This document shows, in pieces, positions 1-7,149 of a DNA stretch of 57,231 bases. The position numbers were made by a program, and so were the translations under genes. The notes under the pieces were generated by a model. The model made no database searches. It was not told the origin of the DNA and saw only the letters and a program-made list of their open reading frames with translations. The DNA comes from an uncultured Planctomycetota bacterium (GTDB lineage: Bacteria; Planctomycetota; Phycisphaerae; UBA1845; Fen-1342): assembly GCA_900696535.1 (NCBI GenBank), contig CAADGM010000267.1:1-57231 (forward strand). The letters run 5' to 3'. Position 1 is the stretch's first letter; each line of letters starts with the position of its first letter.

Positions 1-222
1 GACGAGTTCCTCCTGCACATCCGGGTCGAGTTCGGCCACGACCGCGGCGCGCAGCTCGATGGGCAGGGCGGCCAGCACCCGCCACCGTTCCGAGGGCTCC
101 AGGTCGCTGATGCAGTCGGCGATGATGTGCGGGTGTGTGTCGTATGCCGCCGCCGTGAGCGCGGACAGGTCGTCCGCGGCGAGCATCTCCCGGATCTCGG
201 GGGTGAGCAGCGGGTTCCGCAT
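1..222 (-). CDS. mgtE: MgtE-type magnesium transporter, N-terminal fragment (runs off window)
   Basis: The reading frame starts with ATG at 222-220 and stays open to base 1, so only the first 74 residues are present. A textbook AAGGAGGT Shine-Dalgarno lies just upstream of the ATG, which fixes the start. The peptide contains TPEIREMLAADD, then HPHIIADCISDLEPSERWRV and LPIELRAAVVAELDPDVQEE. This is the alpha-superhelical repeat pattern (HP.DIAD.I..L...ER...L..LP.E....V...LD) of the cytoplasmic MgtE N domain. In the family this domain precedes paired CBS domains and five membrane helices, and it acts as the Mg2+ sensor that gates the channel. CBS and membrane parts lie outside the window, so an orphan MgtE_N protein cannot be excluded. 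Confidence 0.72.
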   Translation of the reverse strand, partial: MRNPLLTPEIREMLAADDLSALTAAAYDTHPHIIADCISDLEPSERWRVLAALPIELRAAVVAELDPDVQEELV

Positions 223-526
223 GCCGACCTCCTTCCGACGCGCCCGGGCGGCGGAGGTGCATGCCTCTCGGCCACTCGGCAGATCAGTCGTTGGTGTGAC
301 TACAGCCGTCGTTGATCGTGGAACTCGCGTGCCTGAAACGCGCGCAAGCGGGCAATCTGTCGTCGTGTCGCAAGCGAGTCAAGGTGAACTTCGAGCTGCC
401 TCGGGCGGCACCACCCCACCGCCTGACAAACCGTACTCTCGCCACCGCCTCGTCACGAGTTCCCGCACCTCGCGCGATATCGACGGTCTGCCCGGCCACG
501 GGTGAGCCGGCCCTGACCGCCGATCG
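223..526. other. Intergenic stretch between mgtE start and the toxin gene
   Basis: I see no convincing gene here. It holds three things: the left copy of the 36-bp ubiD-end repeat (442-477), a 16-base motif GCGCAAGCGGGCAATC (342-357) that recurs at 36287-36302, and, on the minus strand, TTGACT at 382-377 as a weak -35 candidate for mgtE, with a poor -10 (CAGATT) 17 bases on. Open frames on both strands through this stretch have no recognisable domain. Confidence 0.6.
442..477. repeat. 36-bp perfect direct repeat, left copy (ubiD 3'-end remnant)
   Basis: These 36 bases are identical to 1190-1225, which lie inside the last codons of ubiD. The 11 bases to the left also match 9/11 (431-441 versus 1179-1189). 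To the right the match fades, but the block GGCCACGGG is shared. Read on the minus strand in the ubiD frame, the copy still spells SREVRELVTRRW followed by REYGL, a plausible UbiD C-terminus. The toxin-antitoxin pair lies exactly between the two copies. Confidence 0.85.
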
Positions 527-889
527 CTACCCGGCTCCGGCCAGGGGCCGCACGCGGATGGGGCCAGCCGTTACGACCACGAACGACCCAATAGCCCGCG
601 ACTCGATTGCGCTCCAGGCGGCCTGGAACTTCGCCAAGAGATCCGCGGGCGCTAGGCCGCTCAGTCTGAGATAGACGACACCGGCTGGTCTGGCCCTGTG
701 CCGAAACACGAACTCCCCGAAGTCGCGATCGAAGGTGGGGATCACCCGCTGGTCGCGCTCCGCTATTGCGACCAGCTCCTCATCCGACGCACCCGGAGGG
801 GATGCGCCGACCGTGAGCACGTCGTGTCCGAGCGCGACGAGCCATGAAACAATCGGCGCGTCGATGTTCTCGTCTGCCAAGACCCGCAT
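527..889 (-). CDS. DUF5615 PIN-like toxin of a toxin-antitoxin pair
   Basis: This 120-residue protein begins MRVLADENIDAPIVSWLVAL, the LxDEN opening of the DUF5615/Mut7-C PIN-like family. A second acidic cluster follows at TFDRDFGE (D54, D56). D6, E7, D54 and D56 would be the metal-binding acids of a PIN-type ribonuclease. It starts 6 bases after the stop of a DUF433 gene, the usual antitoxin partner, in the usual antitoxin-first order, so the two are probably co-transcribed from the promoter near 1150. Its targets are unknown; RNA cleavage is inferred from the fold. Length is normal for the family and nothing looks broken. Confidence 0.85.
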   Translation of the reverse strand: MRVLADENIDAPIVSWLVALGHDVLTVGASPPGASDEELVAIAERDQRVIPTFDRDFGEFVFRHRARPAGVVYLRLSGLAPADLLAKFQAAWSAIESRAIGSFVVVTAGPIRVRPLAGAG

Positions 890-895
890 CGGCCG

Positions 896-1123
896 TCACT
901 CGGCCACGATGAGTTCATCCGACGACAGCGCGGCAGCGGCATAGGCCTGGGCAGCGCGGATGTGTTCGGGCCTCAGGTTGGGGAACGCGGCGATGATCTG
1001 AGCGTCCGACCAGCCGTCGCCGAGCCGCTCGAGAACGAGCTGGACGGTGATCCGCGTGCCCTTGATGACGGGCTTGCCGCCCATCACGCCGGGCTTGCGC
1101 TCGATGTGCTGCTGCCAGGACAT
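896..1123 (-). CDS. DUF433 antitoxin
   Basis: A 75-residue protein with the DUF433 signature: HIERKPGVMGGKPVIKGTRI, then LERLGDGWSDAQIIAAFPNL and a C-terminal helical stretch with HIRAAQAYAAAAL. DUF433 proteins are small HTH-containing antitoxins paired with DUF5615 toxins and usually repress their own operon. I start it at 1123 because AGGAG sits 8 bases upstream; a longer frame back to 1144 has no ribosome site. The toxin follows 6 bases after its stop. The pair lies between two copies of the ubiD 3' end. Confidence 0.87.
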   Translation of the reverse strand: MSWQQHIERKPGVMGGKPVIKGTRITVQLVLERLGDGWSDAQIIAAFPNLRPEHIRAAQAYAAAALSSDELIVAE

Positions 1124-1149
1124 TGCCGAGCTCCTGTGATGCAAGCGCT

Positions 1150-1155
1150 ATTGTA
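1150..1155 (-). promoter_or_regulatory. Candidate -10 box for the DUF433/DUF5615 operon
   Basis: On the minus strand the sequence reads TACAAT, 27 bases ahead of the antitoxin ATG and just beyond the ubiD stop codon at 1163. No good -35 box is visible 16-17 bases upstream, which would lie within the ubiD coding end. The position suggests the module carries its own promoter abutting ubiD. Confidence 0.4.
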
Positions 1156-1162
1156 CCGCTCG

Positions 1163-2695
1163 TCAGTGCGTTCCGATCCCGTATTCTCCCCACCGCCTCG
1201 TCACGAGTTCCCGCACCTCGCGCGACATCGCCAGCTCCTTCGGCCACGGGCGAATCTGACCCTCGCCGGCGATCTTGCGGGTGGCGTCGATGCCCATCTT
1301 GCTGCCGACGCCGACGACCGGGCTGGCGTGGTCGAGGATGTCCAGCGGTCCGTGTACCAGCTCGATGTCGCGCTGCGGGTCGACGTTGGCGCACAGGTGA
1401 AACAGCACGGCCTGCTCATCGTGCACGTCCACGTCGTGATCGACCACCACGATGATCTTCGACATCGCCATCTGACCGGCGCCCCAGATCGCGTGCATAA
1501 CGCGCCGCGCCTGCATCGGGTACTCCTTGCGGATCTTCACGAACACGCAGTTGTGGAAGCACCCGAACATCGGCAGGTTGTAGTCGAGGATGTCCGGCAC
1601 GAGCATGCGCAGGAGCGGCAGAAAGATCCGCTCCGTCGCCTTGCCCAGCCAATAGTCCTCCATCGGCGGCTTGCCCACGATGGTGGCCGGGTAGATCGGG
1701 CTGCGGCGATGCGTGATCGCGGTCACATGCAGGCGCGGATAGAAGTCGGGCAGCGAGTAGAACCCCGTGTGGTCGCCAAAGGGCCCCTCCAGCATCAGCT
1801 CCTCGTCCGGGTCGATGTAGCCCTCGATGACGAACTCGGCCGTGGACGGCACCTCGATGGTCGGCTGCGTGACGCACGGCACCAGCTCGAGTGGGCCGCC
1901 CTGGAGGAATCCCCCGAAGAGGCACTCGTCGACCGTGGGGGGCAGCGGGCACGTGGCGGCATACGGAAGGATCGCGGGGCCGCCGAGTGCGATCGCGATC
2001 GGCATGCGCTGCCCACGCTCCTTGTGGGCGCGCCAGTGCCGCGCGCCGTCGTGGTGCATGTGCCAGTGCATCGCGGCCAGCCGCGGCTCGAAGAGCTGCA
2101 CCCGGTACATGCCGATGTTCCGCTCGCCCGTTTCGGGGTGCTTCGTGAAGATGCCGCCGAGCGTGACGTACCGCCCGGCGACCTGGCCTGGCGCGACCGC
2201 GAGGCGCACGCCGGTCTTGCCCGAGCCGGTGAGCTGGCACGTGTCCGGGTCGCCGTCGTCCGGCCAGCACTTCAGCACGGGCAGTTCGAAGAGGTCGGCG
2301 TCGTCGGTTCGGACGATTTCCTGGCAGACGCCGCGGCGGACGATCTTCGGCGGCAGGCTGCCGAGCTTCATGAGGTCGGGAAGCTTCTGGAGCTTCTGGA
2401 GCAGCGTGGTGGGCATCTCGGGTTTGATGAGAGGTTGGACGCGCTCGGCGACCTCCTCGAAGTCCGCGCAGCCCAGCGCCAGGCACATGCGCTCCTTCGT
2501 GCCGAACGCGTTGATCAGCAGCGGGAACCGCGAGCCCGTCACGCGCTCGAAGAGCAGGGCCGGCCCTTGCTGCTTCATCACGCGGTCGGCGATCTCGGTG
2601 ATCTCGAGCACCGAGTCGACCTCGACCTTGATCCGCCGCAGCCACCCGCGGCGCTCCAGCTCGGCGACGAACGATTGCAGGTCAGCGAAGGGCAT
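1163..2695 (-). CDS. ubiD: UbiD family decarboxylase (menaquinone-type)
   Basis: The 510-residue protein matches the UbiD family over its full length. It has the N-terminal FVAELERRGWLRRI, the core LEGPFGDHTGFYSLPDFYP preceded by FVIEGYIDPDEELM (the conserved acidic pair of the active site), and the C-terminal GEGQIRPWPKELAMSREV with RRWGEYG. UbiD enzymes use prenylated FMN made by UbiX to decarboxylate aromatic or unsaturated acids. Because mqnD lies at 21324, the likely substrate is a dihydroxy-naphthoate intermediate of the futalosine menaquinone route; this is inference, and UbiX is not in the window. The last 36 bp of interest (1190-1225) are duplicated beyond the adjacent toxin-antitoxin pair. 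Confidence 0.9.
   Translation of the reverse strand: MPFADLQSFVAELERRGWLRRIKVEVDSVLEITEIADRVMKQQGPALLFERVTGSRFPLLINAFGTKERMCLALGCADFEEVAERVQPLIKPEMPTTLLQKLQKLPDLMKLGSLPPKIVRRGVCQEIVRTDDADLFELPVLKCWPDDGDPDTCQLTGSGKTGVRLAVAPGQVAGRYVTLGGIFTKHPETGERNIGMYRVQLFEPRLAAMHWHMHHDGARHWRAHKERGQRMPIAIALGGPAILPYAATCPLPPTVDECLFGGFLQGGPLELVPCVTQPTIEVPSTAEFVIEGYIDPDEELMLEGPFGDHTGFYSLPDFYPRLHVTAITHRRSPIYPATIVGKPPMEDYWLGKATERIFLPLLRMLVPDILDYNLPMFGCFHNCVFVKIRKEYPMQARRVMHAIWGAGQMAMSKIIVVVDHDVDVHDEQAVLFHLCANVDPQRDIELVHGPLDILDHASPVVGVGSKMGIDATRKIAGEGQIRPWPKELAMSREVRELVTRRWGEYGIGTH
1190..1225. repeat. 36-bp perfect direct repeat, right copy (within ubiD)
   Basis: This copy lies inside the coding end of ubiD, minus strand, covering the codons for the SREVRELVTRRW region. 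It is identical to 442-477. The distance between the copies is 748 bases, just enough to hold the toxin-antitoxin operon. Confidence 0.88.
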
Positions 2696-2781
2696 TCCCG
2701 GCTCCGCACGGGGCGGCGGGTAGCCGCGCCACGTAGGTCAGGCGGACAATGTTTGCAGCCACCCCCGACCATCTCGGCCGC

Positions 2782-3891
2782 TCAGCTCCGCAGCAGGTGT
2801 TCCATGCAGTCGAATTCGGCGTCCATGGCCTGCCGATCGACGCGCTCCTGGCCGCTGTAGCCCACCTCGTCGCAGACCACGGCCTCGAACCAGTCGACCA
2901 TGAACTTCCAGTCCGCAAGGCTGATGTACTCGGCCGCAATCCTCTGCCGCGTTACGTCCATGTTATGGTAGTTGCCCAGCGGCACGCAGACGCCCGTGGC
3001 CTCGAACCCGTAGGCCAGGAAGGCGGACGCCTCGCACGCGCCGCCGTCCATCAGCGCCCGCTGAAAGCGAAAACGCTTGCGTCGCTTGGACAGCTCGCGG
3101 GCGACCCGCTCGAGGAACAGCGTGAGCGCGGGCGTGAAGACCGCCATGCGGTCGCCGGTGCGCAAGATCGGGCCCGCGCCGATCGGCGTCGTCGGGCGGG
3201 CGCTGCTTGTTTCGATCGAGACGATGGGCATGTCGGGCGGAACCGTCGCGGCCCGGATGGCGCCGATCGCACCAACGAACCCGACCTCCTCGGCCCGCGT
3301 GAACAGGCAGTAGACCTCGCCGACGGCCTGCCGGCGGGCCAGCCGGGCGAGCAGCGCCAGCATCGCCGCGCTGCCGGCCACGTCGTCGCAGCCACGGGCG
3401 TGCAGGGTGTCGCCCGCCAGGCGCGGATCGGGCAGGGCCCACATGCCCGGGCTGCCGGCGGCCACGGGGGCGCTCACCTTGAGCAGCACCTCCTCCGGGC
3501 GGCCGGTCCAACCAATGGCCTTGAGCGGCTTGATGCGGGTCAGCTCGACGACGCGCGCCGGAATCCACCGGCCGGCGCTGCGAAAGATGACCCGTGCGCC
3601 GGGGAAGTACTCCGCCTTTACCCCGCCGCGAAACGCCGCCCGCACCGTTCGCCGGTCGACCATCTCCAGCGCGACGAAGCCCGGGTGGTCGGTGTGCGCG
3701 ACGAAGCACACCGGCCGGCCGCGGACCGGCTCTCGACGATAGTGCGCCAGCAGGTTGCCGTAGGCATCGGGGGCGAGCGTGACGCCTTTCATCCGCGCGC
3801 AGGACTTGCGGATGTAGGCCAGTACCTCGTGCTCGACGAACGCCGCAGTCGGCAGCTTCAGCAGGTCACCCAGGACGCGTGGCAGGGGCAC
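2782..3891 (-). CDS. M42/M20-like zinc aminopeptidase
   Basis: A 369-residue metallopeptidase of the M42-like clan. The metal-site motifs come in order: VAHTDHPGF (His, Asp), GCDDVAGSAA (bridging Asp), FTRAEEVGF (Glu-Glu), VSIETS and near the C-terminus GNYHNMD (His). M42 enzymes are cytoplasmic co-catalytic zinc aminopeptidases or deblocking peptidases. The acid after EEVG is Glu in SIETS where Asp is usual. I chose the GTG at 3891 because GGAG precedes it by 7 bases and it begins just before PLPRVLGDLLKLPT; the frame extends to 4050 but would overlap the amylase gene. It follows that gene by 53 bases on the same strand. Substrate unknown. Confidence 0.82.
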   Translation of the reverse strand: MPLPRVLGDLLKLPTAAFVEHEVLAYIRKSCARMKGVTLAPDAYGNLLAHYRREPVRGRPVCFVAHTDHPGFVALEMVDRRTVRAAFRGGVKAEYFPGARVIFRSAGRWIPARVVELTRIKPLKAIGWTGRPEEVLLKVSAPVAAGSPGMWALPDPRLAGDTLHARGCDDVAGSAAMLALLARLARRQAVGEVYCLFTRAEEVGFVGAIGAIRAATVPPDMPIVSIETSSARPTTPIGAGPILRTGDRMAVFTPALTLFLERVARELSKRRKRFRFQRALMDGGACEASAFLAYGFEATGVCVPLGNYHNMDVTRQRIAAEYISLADWKFMVDWFEAVVCDEVGYSGQERVDRQAMDAEFDCMEHLLRS

Positions 3892-3944
3892 GGAAAGTCT
3901 CCGCGAGCGGGCCACGCCCGGCCTCGCGCCGGGCGAATACCGGT

Positions 3945-6440
3945 TTACTTCGACGCGTGCAGCACCACACCACCGACGGCCGGCACCGACACGCGCAGCG
4001 TGCCGCCCTCCGCCGCGAGCGGCCCGTCGGGCCCCAGCGCCACGTTCCATTGCGACGGCGCGCCGGCGGGTAGCGGCACCGCGACGGCCGCGTCCTTGCC
4101 GGACGCGTTGAGCAGAACGATCACGCGCTCGCGGTCGTCCTCCCGCAGGAAGGCCCAGACATCCGCCTGGTCGTCGGTCAGCAGCGTGGAGAACGTCCCG
4201 CGCCGCAGGGCCGAGTGCTGCTTCCGGAGCGCCGCCGCCTGCTTGAAGAAGGCGAGCTGCTCGCCGTGAACGAAGTTCTCCTCGGGCTTCTCATACGGCT
4301 CCAGGTCCGCCCAGAGCATGGGCTTGCGGTTGGAGGGATCGTCGGCGCCCCACATGCCGGCTTCGTTGCCATAGTAGAGCAGCGGTGCTCCGACGTACGT
4401 CATCTGGAGCAGCGTCGCCAGTCGAGCCCGGGCGTAAGCCTCTTCGGTGGGGCGCTCCTGGTTGTAGTCCGGGTTGTTGTCCTGCACACGGTTCTGCCGG
4501 TCGTACTCGCGATCCGGATTCATCGCCATCGACGCCAGCCGGTCGGTGTCGTGACTGTCCACGAGGCTCTGGAGTGAGTAGGTCGCGGCGGCGGGGTAGG
4601 CGAGCTGGAGTTCGTGGAGGCGGCCGGCCGCGGCGCTGGCCGGAATCTTGTGCTGGCGGTCGAAGATCCAGGCGACCGCGGTGCGGGCGAACTCGTAGTT
4701 CATCACGGCATCGAAGTGCTCGCCATCGAGCCACTGGTCGGCGCGATGCCAGACCTCGCCGGTGATGAATGCGTCGGGGTTGATCTTCTTGACGAAGGCG
4801 CGCCACTCGGCCCAGAAGGGGCGCGGGATGTCGTTGGGCACGTCGAGCCGCCAGCCGTCGATGCCGTCGCTCGGGTCGCCATCGCCGTCCGGGTCCATCC
4901 AGCGCTGCGTCACGGCGAAGAGGTGCTTCTTGAGCGAGTCGCTCGCGAAGCCGTTGGCATCCTTCTTGAAAACCGGCATGTGGGCGAAGCCGGCCCAGCC
5001 CCGGTACGCGAACGGCTGCCAGCTCGTCACGTCGAACCAGTCCGCGAAGCGCGACTGCTTGCCCACCTGCCGCACGTCGCGGAATGCCGGGTGGTCGTCG
5101 CCGCAGTGGTTGAACACTGCATCCAGCACGACGTGGAAGCCCATCTGCTTGGCCTTGCGCACGAAGGCCAGGAAGCGCTTGTCGCTCTCCGTCCATTGCC
5201 AGGTGGCCGGGTTGAGCAGGTCCTCCTGCTTGATGACCTGCTCGTACGAGTCCTTCACGCCGAGGCGATCGTCCACGTGGATGAAGTTGGCCACGTCGTA
5301 CTTGTGGTACGAGGGCGCGGCGAAAATCGGCGTGAGGTACAGCGCGTTCACGCCGAGCTCCTTGAGGTAGGGGAGCTTCTCCTCGATGCCGGCCAGGTCG
5401 CCGCCGTAGAACCGGGCGAAGGCGAAGAAGTTGTAGAACGTCTGCCCGTCCTTGCCCTCCCAGGGCGAGGGCGTGAACCACTCGCTCGTCCAGGGCCGTA
5501 CCGGATCGGGATCGTTGGCCGGATCGCCGTTGCGGAAGCGGTCCGGGATGATCTGGTACCAGATGGCGTCGCGGGTCCACTCGGGCGTCTTCAGCATCGC
5601 CCGCGGCATGTGCGTGTAGTAGTAGCTGTAGGGATCGCCTACGGGCGGCCCGCCGTCCTCCAGCACGAACGTGTACGTGATTCCGGTCGGCTCGCGCCGC
5701 TCCGCGGGCGGCGGCGGAAACTCCACCTTCGTCTCCCAGTACGTAAACATCGGCCCCACGGCCAGCGGCTCCATGGGCTGGAGCTTCGGCTCGGCGCCCT
5801 TCTCGCCCTGGATGGCGAACGTCACCTTCTGCACGTCGTTCGTCAGCGTGCGGTACCGGAACGAGACCAGCGTCGGCGACATCTGCTGGATGTAGAGAGG
5901 CTCCGGGGCCCGGTGCATCAGGCCGCTGGCGTCGATCCTCTGGTCTCCCACCTTCGCGTCCGAGGCCGCGAGGCGGGCCAGCCGGCCCAGGCGGACGAAC
6001 GAGTTGAAACCGCCGTGGCCATCAGGGACCTGCTCGGTGTTGGCGGGGTCGGCGCGCCACGTGTCCTCGTCGATCAGGAACTTGTACTGGTGCACCCCTG
6101 TAGGCAAGGAGACTTCGACCGTCCACTCGCCATCGGCGTTCGGGCCGGCCATCGGGGTCGTCTCGCGCTCCCAGTTGTTGAACGTCCCCACCAGGGCGAC
6201 GCGCCGGGCTTCCATCTCCGGGCGGAAGCGGAACGTGACTTTCCACGTATCCATCTCAACCCAGCGCGCGGCGATCGAGCGGGGCAGCGTCGCCGTGTCC
6301 TCCGAGACGGCCCGCGCCTCGATCGGCGGCGCCGGAGGCCATGTGCCCGGTGTCGCCGTCGTGGCTGCCACGAGACAGAGCGTCCCCACCAGGCCGAGGT
6401 AGGTTGCCGTCGCAGGTCGCGTGCTTCTGGTCATCATCAT
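3945..6440 (-). CDS. Secreted GH13 alpha-amylase/neopullulanase-like hydrolase with CBM48-like module
   Basis: An 831-residue glycoside hydrolase. Residues 1-32 look like a signal peptide. Residues 65-150 form an AMPK/CBM48-like starch-binding module (VALVGTFNNWERETTPM, HQYKFLIDEDTWRADP). About 180-285 is a second beta domain like the N domain of neopullulanases. The catalytic barrel starts at WYQIIPDRFRNGDPAND. Catalytic residues are visible: nucleophile D533 in GWRLDVPND, acid/base E562 in ITGEVWH and D631 in DSHDTDRLAS. A short C-terminal beta domain ends the protein. Together this predicts export and hydrolysis of alpha-1,4 glucans, including cyclodextrin- or pullulan-type substrates. A GGGACGGG run precedes the ATG. 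It is followed by the M42-like gene on the same strand. Confidence 0.93.
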   Translation of the reverse strand: MMMTRSTRPATATYLGLVGTLCLVAATTATPGTWPPAPPIEARAVSEDTATLPRSIAARWVEMDTWKVTFRFRPEMEARRVALVGTFNNWERETTPMAGPNADGEWTVEVSLPTGVHQYKFLIDEDTWRADPANTEQVPDGHGGFNSFVRLGRLARLAASDAKVGDQRIDASGLMHRAPEPLYIQQMSPTLVSFRYRTLTNDVQKVTFAIQGEKGAEPKLQPMEPLAVGPMFTYWETKVEFPPPPAERREPTGITYTFVLEDGGPPVGDPYSYYYTHMPRAMLKTPEWTRDAIWYQIIPDRFRNGDPANDPDPVRPWTSEWFTPSPWEGKDGQTFYNFFAFARFYGGDLAGIEEKLPYLKELGVNALYLTPIFAAPSYHKYDVANFIHVDDRLGVKDSYEQVIKQEDLLNPATWQWTESDKRFLAFVRKAKQMGFHVVLDAVFNHCGDDHPAFRDVRQVGKQSRFADWFDVTSWQPFAYRGWAGFAHMPVFKKDANGFASDSLKKHLFAVTQRWMDPDGDGDPSDGIDGWRLDVPNDIPRPFWAEWRAFVKKINPDAFITGEVWHRADQWLDGEHFDAVMNYEFARTAVAWIFDRQHKIPASAAAGRLHELQLAYPAAATYSLQSLVDSHDTDRLASMAMNPDREYDRQNRVQDNNPDYNQERPTEEAYARARLATLLQMTYVGAPLLYYGNEAGMWGADDPSNRKPMLWADLEPYEKPEENFVHGEQLAFFKQAAALRKQHSALRRGTFSTLLTDDQADVWAFLREDDRERVIVLLNASGKDAAVAVPLPAGAPSQWNVALGPDGPLAAEGGTLRVSVPAVGGVVLHASK

Positions 6441-6680
6441 CCCGTCCCTCGCTTCTCAGGAGCGCGGAGTGTACCCGCAAGCGCCAAGGCCGGAAACGGG
6501 AGCGAAACGCGACGAAATGGTCGCTTCGAGCACCCTCGGCCGACGGCGCGGGTTACCCGATCCCGGCCTTGTCACTCCAATTCGCTGCCGCACGCGCCCC
6601 CTCCCGTCCGGGCAGCGTCGGCCTATACTGCCCGCGGCGCGTAAGCCGACAGCCAGATGCCGGAAACATGGAGGTGACCG

Positions 6681-7088
6681 GTGAATTCGCAGGGGCACAT
6701 CCTCATTGTCGACGATGACACCGAGTTGGTAAGCGTGCTGCTCGATCTGCTCAGCCCGCTGGGGCTCGACTGCACCGCGGTCGGTACGGCGCTGGCGGCG
6801 CTGGCGGCGATCCAGCACAACCGGTTCGACCTGGTGCTGCTGGATCGTTGCCTGCCCGGCGCGAGCGGAGACGACGTGCTGCGACAAATCCGGTCTCATC
6901 CGCGGACCGCGAGCCTGCCCGTCATGATGCTGACGGCGCTGGCCGACGAGCGCGAGATGCTCGAAGGCTTCGCGCTGGGGGCCGACGACTACCTCGCCAA
7001 GCCGTTTCACACGCGGATTCTGGTCGCCCGCGTCGCGGCGCTGCTCCGCAGCCGGCGAGCCGAAGCTGTCCTGTCCCGCACGGCCTGA
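6681..7088 (+). CDS. Single-domain response regulator (REC)
   Basis: A stand-alone receiver domain of 135 residues. The acidic pocket is ILIVDDDTELV (D11-D13), the phosphoacceptor is D55 in VLLDRCLPG, the switch Thr is T85 in MLTALAD, and the conserved Lys is K107 in LAKPFHTR. There is no output domain, so it would act as a CheY-like or phosphorelay intermediate through protein contacts. It starts with GTG; GGAGG lies 7 bases upstream, and a TATACT at 6624-6629 may be a -10 box. No histidine kinase is in the window, so the partner must be elsewhere. Confidence 0.88.
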   Translation: MNSQGHILIVDDDTELVSVLLDLLSPLGLDCTAVGTALAALAAIQHNRFDLVLLDRCLPGASGDDVLRQIRSHPRTASLPVMMLTALADEREMLEGFALGADDYLAKPFHTRILVARVAALLRSRRAEAVLSRTA

Positions 7089-7149
7089 CGGCCTCCGCCG
7101 AACCGGGGGGCGCCTTACCCGGCCGGCGGGGCGCACGTAAGATGCCGCC

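Noticed and set aside
962-2860. 632-codon open frame on the plus strand opposite ubiD
   Set aside because: Shadow of ubiD and the antitoxin; composition is Arg/Leu/His-rich and it has no recognisable motif or ribosome site.
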